A stretch of 5,789 nt of DNA from DATKDF01 sp035512795. GTDB taxonomy: Bacteria > Acidobacteriota > Vicinamibacteria > Vicinamibacterales > SCN-69-37. Where the stretch lies: positions 1 to 5,789 of the forward strand of contig DATKDF010000129.1 in assembly GCA_035512795.1 (NCBI GenBank), in the 5' to 3' direction. The stretch's first letter is position 1; each line of letters starts with the position of its first letter. Of the stretch, positions 1 to 5,789 are shown one piece after another. The notes under the pieces are model-generated. The model searched no databases and had not been told where the DNA came from. It saw only the letters and a program-made list of their open reading frames with translations. The translations under genes were made by a program, and so were the position numbers.

Positions 1-118
1 CAACCGTTATTTCCAAGGCTCCTGAGACCGTGCCACCGTGCAACACCGATGCCCTGGGTCGTTCACGGGCCTGGGGAAGGGGTGGCCCAGAGGCGGCCCC
101 CCCTTCCGATGAGCACGG
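1..118. other. Downstream intergenic segment, no supported gene
   Basis: This stretch follows the stop codon of the giant gene. It shows no coding pattern on either strand and no start with a convincing ribosome binding site; the one open frame crossing it on the plus strand is low-complexity and antisense to the gene. It holds a GC-rich inverted repeat and a run of seven C (97-103). Whether another minus-strand gene begins beyond the left edge cannot be judged. Confidence 0.6.
75..107 (-). terminator. Possible weak terminator hairpin after the giant gene
   Basis: GGAAGGGG at 75-82 is a perfect inverted complement of CCCCTTCC at 100-107, giving an 8-bp GC-rich stem with a 17-base loop that begins 12 bases after the stop codon. 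An alternative stem pairs GGGCC (67-71) with GGCCC (84-88). No T-rich tract follows in the direction of transcription, so this is not a standard intrinsic terminator. It may only slow polymerase, protect the mRNA 3' end, or be chance in GC-rich DNA. Confidence 0.25.
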
Positions 119-3100
119 CTACTGAGATGTGTTGGGCAGGAATGACACCACCAAATCCGGCCACCCGACCGTCACGACGTCCAGATCCCCGTCACCGTCG
201 AAGTCGCCGACGATCACGGCCACCGGCGTGCGGCCGGCCTCCACCGTCTGTACGAACGCAGCCGGGAACGCTCCGGCGCCGTCGTTCATCAGCACCGAGA
301 CCGTGCCGTCGTTGCGGTTCGCCACGATGAGATCGAGTGCGCCGTCGCCGCTCACGTCGCCGGCGGCCGCCGCGACGGGCCGCTGCCCGACGCCGGTGCG
401 CGGCGTCGCTTCGGCGAAGCCACCGGTGCCGTCATTGAGGAGCACCGCGACCGTGTTCGCCACGCTGTTGGCCGCGGCGAGGTCGAGCGTGCCGTCGCCG
501 TCATAGTCGCCGACGGCGAGCGCGAGCGGCTGCGCCACAGGCGCCCCCGGCAGTGCGACCGTCTGTGCGACCGCGAAGCCGCCCGCGCCGGTGTTCAGCA
601 GGACGCTGATGCTGTTGGCCACACGGTTGGCGACGGCGAGGTCGAGCGTGCCGTCACCGTCGAAGTCGCCGGTGGCGATGGCCGACGGATGCAGCACCGG
701 CCCGCTCCGCCCCGGCCATCCGGTCAGGGCCACGCTGCGGGCCTCGACCAGGCTGCCCGTGCCATCATTGATCAGGATCGACACGCTGTCCGACAGCTCG
801 GCCGCGACGGCGACATCGAGATGACCGTCGCCGTTGAGGTCGCCCACCGTCACCGCCGCCGGCCGCAGCCCGGTCACGCCCGGCCGGCCGACCTCGACGA
901 AGCCACCGGCGCCGTTCCCTGCCAGGATCGACACGTCGTCTGACACCCAGTTGACGACGGCGAGGTCGAGGTGGCCGTCGCCGGTGAGGTCGCCGACGGC
1001 CACCGCCTTCGGCTTCTGTCCGACGGCGACGCGCGCGTGCTCGCTGAAGTTGCCGTGTCCGTCATTCAGGAAGATCTTCACGCGGTCGTGGTTCTCGTCG
1101 ACGACGGCGAGATCGAGGTGCCCGTCGCCGTTGAAGTCGCCGGCGCCGGCGGGGCCGCCCGCTGGACTCGCCACGCTCGTCTCCACTGCTGCCGTGTTGT
1201 TCGCCGGGTCGGGATCCTCCTCGTCCCCGGCCCCTGCCACCGTCGCCGTGTTCACCAATCTCCCCGCGGCCGACGGGACCACGGCCACCGTCAGACGGGC
1301 CGCCGCGCCCGGCGCCAGATCCGCCACCGGGCACGTCACGACCCCGGCGGCCCGGACGCACCCGCTGGTCGAGTGGGCCGGCACGTACAGGACGCCGGCC
1401 GGGAGCGGGTCGGTGACCGTGACCTCCGTCGCGCCCGACGGCCCGTCGTTGACGATCTCGATGGCGTAGCGCAGGAACGTGCCCGCCACCACCGGATCGG
1501 GACGGCCGGTCATGCTGATACGCAGGTCGGTTCTGGCGATGACGGCCGTGTCGATCGCATGCGTGTTCGTGCCGGGGTCGGGGTCGCGCTCGTCCTGCGC
1601 GCCCGCCACCGTCGCCGTGCTGGTCAGCGTGCCGCGCGTGAACGGATCGACGTCGACCAGCACGCTGAGCCGCGCGCTCGTCTCCCTGGCGAGCCGCTCG
1701 AGCGTGCACGTGGCCGTCCCGCCTGCCTCCGCGCAGCCCGACACGAACGTCACGCCGGGCGGCAGGGTCTGGCGCACGGCGAGGGCCGTCGCGCCGGAGG
1801 GTCCCGCGTTGGTCACCTGCACCAGGTACCTCAGGCTCGTGCCCGCCACGACCGGGTTGGGGTCGGCCGTCAGCGTCAGCAGCAGGTCGGTGATCGCCTC
1901 GATGGCGGTCTCGACCGTCGCCGCGTTGTTCCCGCCGTCCGGATCCTCTTCGGCGCTCGAGACCTTCACGGTGTTGGCAATCGAGCCGCGGGCGAACTGA
2001 TCGACCTCCACCTCGATCGTCCGTGTGGCCGTGTCACCGACCGGCAGTCGATCGATTCTGCAGGTGACCGGCGTGCCGTAGACGCAGTCGCCGCCGATGA
2101 CGTGCAGCTCCGGCGGCAGCAGGTTCTGGATGATGACGTCGATGGCCCCCGACGGGCCGGCGTTCGTGACCTCGATGGTGTAGGTCAGCGAGGTGCCGGC
2201 GACCACGGTTGGATCCGGCGCCGCGGTGACCGTGACCGAGAGATCTGCGATTGCTTCGATCGGCGTCTCGACCATGGCCGTGTTGTCCGACGGGTCGGGG
2301 TCGATCTCGTTCGGGTCGCCTGCGCCGCTCGAGGCCGAGGCGGTCGCAGCGATCCGGCCGCGGGCGAACTGATCGATCGCCAGCACGATCGTGAACTGAC
2401 GCGCCGCTCCGGGCGCCATCCGCCCGGCGCCGCACTGAATCGACGCGTCGACGAGGGCGCAGTCCGCCCCCGAAACGAACGTCGCTCCTGCCGGCAGTGG
2501 TAGCGCAACCTGTGCGCCGGTCGCGTCCGACGGGCCGTGGTTCGTCAGGTGCGCCGTATAGGTGACGCGTTCCCCGGCGATCACGACATCCGGCACACCG
2601 GTCATCGCCAACCTCAGGTTGGCGTGCGCCACGATCGGCACCGAGACGGCCGCGCCGTTGTTCGAGGCGTCGACGTCATAGGGCGCGGCCACGTGCGCGT
2701 CGATGGAGAGCGCGCCCCGGGCAGAGGGCGGCGGCACGAGCTGCACGCGCACGGCCGCCGACTCCCCCGGGCCGATCGAGGCCAGAGGGCATTCGATGGC
2801 GCTCACCGGCGCCCCCGGAGAGCTGAGGGTGCACCCGCCGGCCGGCGCGAACTCGCCGGCGCTCGACGGAACCGTGAGCGACAGCGTCGCTCCACGCGTC
2901 GTGGACGGCCCGGCGTTGCTCACGTGAACCTCGACGTCGAAGGCACGACCTGCCACAGCCGGGAGGGGCGGTGCGGGTATCGCGAGAGCGGCGTCGACTC
3001 GGACCTCGACCTGGAGCGTCGACGCGGTCTCGCCGGGCGTTTCCGTTTCATCGGCCGACGCCGTCGTCGTCAGCACGCGCGGCCCCGGATCGAGGGCCGG

Positions 3101-5789
3101 ATCGATCTCGAACCGGATCGCACCGAAGTCGGCCGATTCGTTCGCGCCGAGCGCCGGGCGATCGCAGGTGAGGAGGCCGGGCGTCGTCGTGCAGCCCGGC
3201 GGCAGCGATGTAACGCGCCAGCCCTCCGGCAGGACGCTGGCCAGCCGTACGTTCGTCGCGCTCGACGGCCCGGCATTGGCGACGCTGATTGCGTACTCGC
3301 CGGCGCCGCCGGCCACGACCGATGTCGTGGCGAACGCATGCGCCACGCCGAGCGTCGCGCGGCGAAGGATCGGGAACGCTCCGCCGGTCGCGTTGTCGGC
3401 CTCGTTCAGATCCTGCTGGCCTGCCGAAACCGAGACTTGCGCTTCTAGCGGCCCGACGCGCGCCGGGGACACGGCCACGAGCAGGTCGAACGACAGCGAC
3501 TCGCCGGGGTCGAGCGCGCCTGCCCGGCACGTCAGCGTCCCCTCGTCCATCGCGCACATGACATCGAGCGACAGGGCCATGATCGGCTCGCACGATTCCG
3601 TCTCGCCGTCCGGCGCTGAGCAGATCTGCTCGCCCGTGTCCAGCGGCACCAGCCCGACATCGGGTGGAAGCACCGGATACGCCACGACGGGGCTGGCGAT
3701 GGCCGGACCCGCATTCGAGAGCGTGACGCGATACACCGCGTTCGCGCCGGCGACGACGGCTCCGACGAACGACTGCGTGACCGCGAGGTCGATCCGCGGC
3801 ACCACGGTGACCACGGTATACGCGCGCGCCGTGTTGCCGGCGCCATCCACCGCCGTGAACGTCACGGTCGTGTCACCGGGCAGGAACTCGGCCGGCGCGT
3901 CACGGGTGAGCGTGACGGGGCCGCAGGCGCTCGTCGCGGTTGGCTGCGGGTCGAAGCCGACCGGCGGCGTCCCCGCGCTCGTCTGGTGAACGACGATGGA
4001 GGCAGGCACGTCCGTGATGACGGGGGGCGCCGTGGATCGGACGCTGATCATCACCGTATCCACCGACGACACACCCGAGGCATTGCGCACCGTCAGCCGG
4101 ACGCTGTGCTGGCCCGCGGGGAGCGTCACGTCGGGCGTCTGGCCGGAGGCGGTGCCAAACGGCCCGGTCCACGTGTACGTGAGGCCGCCCCCAATCGGAT
4201 TGAGAGAACCGCTCCCATCGAGCCGCACGAGCGCGGTGCAGTGCTCGCCGACTTCGACCATCTGATCCGCGCCGGCAGACGCCCGCGGGAGACCCACGAG
4301 AATCTCGCGACGGTTGCCAGCCAGGTCTGTCGCTGTCGCGGGAATGATCGCGCCTGCCGAGACCGTGATGGGCTCCGGACAATCGGCAACGCCGGACGTG
4401 TCGTCAGCGCATGCGAACTGGAGCCGATAGCTGCCCTCGCCGAGCTCCTCCGTCACTGGCACAATCGTGGGCGGCGTGCGGTCGATTCTGACGGTGATGG
4501 GGACGCTCGTCTGGCCGCCTGCCGATGTCGCGGAGCACGCCAACACGGTTCCAGTGGTGTCGGCCGTCAGATCCGTGGCGTCACACCCCGGCCCGCGCAC
4601 CACCGTTCCTGGCGACTCGACGTCTTCGACGGACCACGCTACGTGTACCGGCGAGGTGTACCATCCCGTGCTGCCGCGAATGCCCGTGACGGTCGGCCGT
4701 ACCACAGGGCCGGTGAAGTCCGAGCACGTGTTCGCCGTGTCGGTGACCGCGATGGTCGCGGTCGAGCTGTTGTTCGAGAGCACGGGGTCGATCGCGCCAC
4801 CGCCAACCGTCGCCGTGCCGGCCACGGCGACGTCGCCGGTGAAGCCGGCGCCTGCGGCGCCGGAGATCATGATGTTCCGCTGTTCGCCGGACGCGAGCGT
4901 GCCGAGGTTCACCGTCAGCCGGCCACCCACTTGCGAGGAGTTCCCGAAGAGCAGGTTCGAGACGAGGATGAGGCCGCCGCCGATGGACGTGCGCTCTCGT
5001 TGGAGCCCAGGATTGGCGGGAAGCGTCGTTGTGTGCGTCCAGGTGCCGTCACTGTGCGTGTAGAGAAGGACTTCGGCCGGATTGTGCGTGCCGACCGCGA
5101 GCAGGTTGCCTTCCAGCGCCACTCCGAACACGGAGCCCAGCGTCATCCGCTGCTCGCGAATCCAGCCGGTCTGCCCCCGCCGGAAGATGTGGACGGTGGG
5201 TCCCACCCCTCCACCCTCGCCCACTTCGAACGCGATTCGATCCCCGTCCGTCGCCATGTCGCCAATACTGCCGGTCTCGGGAATGGTGAGCCTCTCGGAC
5301 AGGGTCCACCCTGTCCCGTCCTTCGAGTAGACGAATGCGGCAGACCTGAAGGACGCAGTGAAAAAGTTCGAGGCGACCACCGTACGGCCGTTGTCGTGGA
5401 CGCCGACGTGCTCGGCAAAGAGAAATTGACTGCCGAATGCCGGCGGCTCGCCGGCGAGCGTGGCAGTCTGCATCCATTGGCCGTCGCGAAGCTCGTAGAC
5501 ATAGGCCAGGCCCTCGAGGTCGTTCGCGTCGGGATCTCCGATCACGACCGTCGTCCCCTGCATCGCGCCGCTGAAGCCTCGGGCAAACGTCGCGACGGGT
5601 GCGCCCCAGCCGGCGCCCGTGCGCTCGTACAGCCGCGACTGGTCCCAGGAGAGGACGAGGAGACGGCGACCGTCCACCGCGGCGACACGCGGGACAAACG
5701 AGCTTAGATGGAACGCCCCGGAGGGCGGTCCCTCCGGAATCTCGAACACGTCGACACGATGCCACGCGAGCGTCTCCGGGTCACGCTCG
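119..5789 (-). CDS. Giant secreted multidomain protein (FG-GAP-like propeller, Ig-like, PKD, HYR, seven DUF11, VCBS propeller), 5' end outside window
   Basis: No specific gene is recognised; the architecture is that of a giant extracytoplasmic surface or matrix protein with no visible catalytic domain. The stop is TAG at 119-121. The first start codon in the window is GTG at 5747-5749, giving 1876 residues, and residue numbers in this annotation count from it. That GTG is probably not the true start: the frame stays open to the window edge, adding ERDPETLAWHRVDV in the same propeller style, and no signal peptide follows the GTG. Order of modules: propeller (about 1-275), half DUF11 (276-345), Ig-like pair (346-490), PKD (491-572), HYR (573-650), seven DUF11 (651-1526), Ala/Gly/Pro linker (1527-1536), seven VCBS repeats (1537-1876). 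All 23 cysteines lie between residues 342 and 1473; both propellers have none. No transmembrane segment, LPXTG, PEP-CTERM or other C-terminal sorting signal is visible, so export must depend on an unseen N-terminal signal. A role in adhesion or matrix binding is inference. Confidence 0.95.
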   Translation of the reverse strand, partial: ERDPETLAWHRVDVFEIPEGPPSGAFHLSSFVPRVAAVDGRRLLVLSWDQSRLYERTGAGWGAPVATFARGFSGAMQGTTVVIGDPDANDLEGLAYVYELRDGQWMQTATLAGEPPAFGSQFLFAEHVGVHDNGRTVVASNFFTASFRSAAFVYSKDGTGWTLSERLTIPETGSIGDMATDGDRIAFEVGEGGGVGPTVHIFRRGQTGWIREQRMTLGSVFGVALEGNLLAVGTHNPAEVLLYTHSDGTWTHTTTLPANPGLQRERTSIGGGLILVSNLLFGNSSQVGGRLTVNLGTLASGEQRNIMISGAAGAGFTGDVAVAGTATVGGGAIDPVLSNNSSTATIAVTDTANTCSDFTGPVVRPTVTGIRGSTGWYTSPVHVAWSVEDVESPGTVVRGPGCDATDLTADTTGTVLACSATSAGGQTSVPITVRIDRTPPTIVPVTEELGEGSYRLQFACADDTSGVADCPEPITVSAGAIIPATATDLAGNRREILVGLPRASAGADQMVEVGEHCTALVRLDGSGSLNPIGGGLTYTWTGPFGTASGQTPDVTLPAGQHSVRLTVRNASGVSSVDTVMISVRSTAPPVITDVPASIVVHQTSAGTPPVGFDPQPTATSACGPVTLTRDAPAEFLPGDTTVTFTAVDGAGNTARAYTVVTVVPRIDLAVTQSFVGAVVAGANAVYRVTLSNAGPAIASPVVAYPVLPPDVGLVPLDTGEQICSAPDGETESCEPIMALSLDVMCAMDEGTLTCRAGALDPGESLSFDLLVAVSPARVGPLEAQVSVSAGQQDLNEADNATGGAFPILRRATLGVAHAFATTSVVAGGAGEYAISVANAGPSSATNVRLASVLPEGWRVTSLPPGCTTTPGLLTCDRPALGANESADFGAIRFEIDPALDPGPRVLTTTASADETETPGETASTLQVEVRVDAALAIPAPPLPAVAGRAFDVEVHVSNAGPSTTRGATLSLTVPSSAGEFAPAGGCTLSSPGAPVSAIECPLASIGPGESAAVRVQLVPPPSARGALSIDAHVAAPYDVDASNNGAAVSVPIVAHANLRLAMTGVPDVVIAGERVTYTAHLTNHGPSDATGAQVALPLPAGATFVSGADCALVDASIQCGAGRMAPGAARQFTIVLAIDQFARGRIAATASASSGAGDPNEIDPDPSDNTAMVETPIEAIADLSVTVTAAPDPTVVAGTSLTYTIEVTNAGPSGAIDVIIQNLLPPELHVIGGDCVYGTPVTCRIDRLPVGDTATRTIEVEVDQFARGSIANTVKVSSAEEDPDGGNNAATVETAIEAITDLLLTLTADPNPVVAGTSLRYLVQVTNAGPSGATALAVRQTLPPGVTFVSGCAEAGGTATCTLERLARETSARLSVLVDVDPFTRGTLTSTATVAGAQDERDPDPGTNTHAIDTAVIARTDLRISMTGRPDPVVAGTFLRYAIEIVNDGPSGATEVTVTDPLPAGVLYVPAHSTSGCVRAAGVVTCPVADLAPGAAARLTVAVVPSAAGRLVNTATVAGAGDEEDPDPANNTAAVETSVASPAGGPAGAGDFNGDGHLDLAVVDENHDRVKIFLNDGHGNFSEHARVAVGQKPKAVAVGDLTGDGHLDLAVVNWVSDDVSILAGNGAGGFVEVGRPGVTGLRPAAVTVGDLNGDGHLDVAVAAELSDSVSILINDGTGSLVEARSVALTGWPGRSGPVLHPSAIATGDFDGDGTLDLAVANRVANSISVLLNTGAGGFAVAQTVALPGAPVAQPLALAVGDYDGDGTLDLAAANSVANTVAVLLNDGTGGFAEATPRTGVGQRPVAAAAGDVSGDGALDLIVANRNDGTVSVLMNDGAGAFPAAFVQTVEAGRTPVAVIVGDFDGDGDLDVVTVGWPDLVVSFLPNTSQ
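122..1141 (-). repeat. C-terminal seven-repeat VCBS/FG-GAP calcium propeller
   Basis: Residues 1537-1876 contain seven repeats, each centred on a loop D-x-[N/D/S/T]-G-D-G-x-L-D followed by a hydrophobic strand (LAVV or similar), a 'v.vllNdG.G.F' strand and a 'g..P.ava.GD' strand. The loops begin at D1538, D1587, D1637, D1695, D1748, D1798 and D1849, spaced 49-58 residues. This matches VCBS/FG-GAP repeats, which form seven-bladed propellers of the integrin-alpha type with calcium bound in the loops. Seven loops would make one complete ring, although the first blade lacks its preceding outer strand and the last ends at SFLPNTSQ. Loops 2 and 6 have Thr and Ser at the third ligand position. An exact 22-base repeat at 475-496 and 634-655 (period 159) shows recent relatedness of repeats 4 and 5. 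Such propellers typically mediate ligand binding at the cell surface; the ligand is unknown. Confidence 0.93.
1172..3799 (-). repeat. Seven tandem DUF11/CARDB-like domains
   Basis: Residues 651-1526 hold seven copies of a roughly 120-residue beta-sandwich. Units, by residue and position: 1, 651-795 (3365-3799); 2, 796-915 (3005-3364); 3, 916-1040 (2630-3004); 4, 1041-1164 (2258-2629); 5, 1165-1283 (1901-2257); 6, 1284-1403 (1541-1900); 7, 1404-1526 (1172-1540). Each starts with 'DL.vt..  .p..vvAG....Y.i.v.NaGPS.at', then an 'LP.g' strand, a Cys pair and an 'l.pG......v' strand; most end in a D-P-D-x-x-x-N-N-type turn. The pairs are C732/C741, C853/C862, C973/C987, C1097/C1106, C1222/C1230, C1339/C1348 and C1464/C1473, and disulfides are likely in an exported protein. 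Units 4-7 resemble one another most. Units 4 and 5 share DQFARG and an exact 20-base repeat (2357-2376 and 1985-2004). Unit 1 is longer, with an extra Cys pair (C710, C720). Unit 2 lacks the NN end. DUF11 arrays usually act as stalks. Confidence 0.92.
3800..4033 (-). other. HYR domain
   Basis: Residues 573-650. It opens TAPPVITDVPASIVV, has a TSACGPVTLTRDAP segment and a FLPGDTTVTFTAVDGAGNTA stretch (622-641), and closes TVVTVV. This is the HYR (hyalin repeat) signature, with a 'p.G.TtVt.tA.D.aGN.a' strand. At about 78 residues it is a normal length. HYR domains are Ig-like folds linked to adhesion in eukaryotes and are common in bacterial surface proteins. The usual first Cys of the 'cP' motif is replaced (DVPASI), leaving C609 without its family partner. 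Confidence 0.83.
4034..4279 (-). other. PKD domain
   Basis: Residues 491-572. The module begins SAGADQMVEVGEHC, continues with VRLDGSGSLNPIGGGLTYTW (508-527) and ends with LPAGQHSVRLTVRNASG and DTVMISV. It matches the PKD signature: a D-G-S-G-S turn, a Y-x-W strand, a 'vtLp.G.h.v.LtV' strand and a closing 'dtv.i.V' strand. The length of about 82 residues is normal for the family. PKD domains are extracellular beta-sandwiches used as spacers or in protein and carbohydrate contact. It lies between the Ig-like pair and the HYR domain, as is common in such mosaics. Its single Cys (C504) sits where related domains often read 'vEct'. Confidence 0.85.
4280..4714 (-). other. Pair of Ig-like modules (GWYTS / RIDRTPP type)
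   Basis: Residues 346-490. The first module contains GWYTSPVHVAWSVEDVES (362-379), then GCD, DTTGT and a C-SATSAGG segment, ending in RIDRTPP (421-427). This is a familiar Ig-like module of secreted proteins, in which the 'GWYTS-V-V-WSV-D-ES' strand is followed by a Cys pair (here C389 and C405) and the 'DRTPP' linker. The second module (about 426-490) has a C-A-D-D-T-S-G-V-A-D-C segment (C447, C457) and an ATDLAGNR strand, typical of bacterial Ig-like domains that follow such linkers. These domains usually serve as rigid spacers on the cell surface. Exact family assignment is uncertain without a profile search. Confidence 0.65.
4715..4924 (-). other. C-terminal half of a DUF11-type domain, isolated
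   Basis: Residues 276-345 match only the second half of the DUF11 units found later in the protein. LTVNLGTLASGEQ lines up with VTCPVADLAPGAA of unit 7 and LTCRAGALDPGES of unit 1. The 'tatV' strand (VAGTATV) and the DP-x-x-NN end signature (DPVLSNNSSTA, from residue 321) follow in the expected order. The first half, with the 'vaGt...Y.i.v.N.GPS.a' signature, is missing; an unfinished propeller blade sits there instead. V280 occupies the position of the second conserved Cys in the complete units, so the disulfide pair is lost together with the first half. It could instead be a free-standing linker sandwich that merely resembles DUF11. Confidence 0.6.
4925..5789 (-). other. N-terminal FG-GAP-like beta-propeller region (partial)
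   Basis: Residues about 1-275 plus at least 13 residues upstream form five recognisable blade-like units and the start of a sixth. Each unit has a hydrophobic strand of the type VVIGDP, VVASNFF or LLAVGTH, then an aromatic strand (LYERTG, YVYELRDG, FVYSKDG, HIFRRG, LLYTHSDG), then a Trp (W48, W92, W148, W196, W237) followed by a T/L-rich strand. Spacing is 41-56 residues. This resembles the FG-GAP_2-type repeats of bacterial secreted proteins, in which event-like text modules pack as propeller blades. The calcium-loop D-x-D-x-D-G motif of the C-terminal propeller is absent. There are no cysteines. The sixth unit starts at about residue 253 but stops after one strand (ILVSNLLFG). The number of blades upstream of the window is unknown. 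The propeller fold is inferred from the repeat pattern. Confidence 0.65.

Noticed and set aside
27..41. ACCGTGC direct repeat in the downstream region
   Set aside because: Only two 7-base copies one base apart; too short to support an operator or attachment site.
49..330. 93-codon plus-strand frame crossing the downstream region
   Set aside because: It is Arg/Pro-rich low complexity and mostly antisense to the last VCBS repeats; no convincing ribosome binding site precedes it.
122..1141. Regular short repeats that could suggest a CRISPR or satellite array
   Set aside because: The period of about 150-160 bases matches the propeller repeat in the protein, the copies are imperfect, and the reading frame runs through all of them.
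971..2503. 510-codon open frame on the plus strand
   Set aside because: It is antisense to the DUF11 and VCBS repeats. The Arg/His/Val/Asp-rich repetitive translation mirrors the repeats of the real gene and has no domain of its own.
3986..5707. 573-codon open frame on the plus strand
   Set aside because: It is fully antisense to the giant gene. Its translation is rich in Arg, His, Gly and Asp with no recognisable domain, as expected for the complement of G+C-rich coding DNA.

Overview
The window is almost entirely one very long protein-coding gene on the minus strand. It runs from the right edge (position 5789, where the frame is still open) to a TAG stop at 119-121. At least 1889 codons are visible and the true N-terminus lies outside the window. 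The DNA is G+C-rich, roughly two thirds by eye. The product is a mosaic of extracellular beta-sandwich and beta-propeller modules. This style of giant secreted protein is common in soil Acidobacteriota (Vicinamibacteria-like), Myxococcota and related high-GC environmental bacteria. The lineage is an inference from composition and architecture; there is no rRNA or marker gene here to confirm it.

From N- to C-terminus (right to left in window coordinates) the modules are: an FG-GAP-like propeller with a recurring Tyr/Phe...Trp blade signature (4925-5789); what looks like only the second half of a DUF11 domain (4715-4924); an Ig-like pair with the GWYTS and RIDRTPP signatures (4280-4714); a PKD domain (4034-4279); a HYR domain (3800-4033); seven consecutive DUF11/CARDB-like domains, each with a cysteine pair (1172-3799); and a C-terminal propeller of seven VCBS/FG-GAP repeats, each with a calcium-loop motif of the D-x-[D/N]-G-D-G-x-L-D type (122-1141). 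No enzymatic domain is recognisable. The simplest reading is a secreted or surface-attached stalk carrying a propeller at each end, perhaps an adhesin or matrix protein. The function is unproven.

Positions 1-118 lie downstream of the gene. They contain no convincing gene, only a GC-rich inverted repeat that could be a weak terminator. No promoter, RNA gene, mobile element, CRISPR array or second gene is supported. Several long open frames on the opposite strand are by-products of the G+C-rich coding sequence.

I did not find a new multi-gene system. The most interesting points are the apparent fusion of a truncated propeller blade to a half DUF11 domain, the cysteine pair in every DUF11 unit, and the two chemically different propellers bracketing the stalk.
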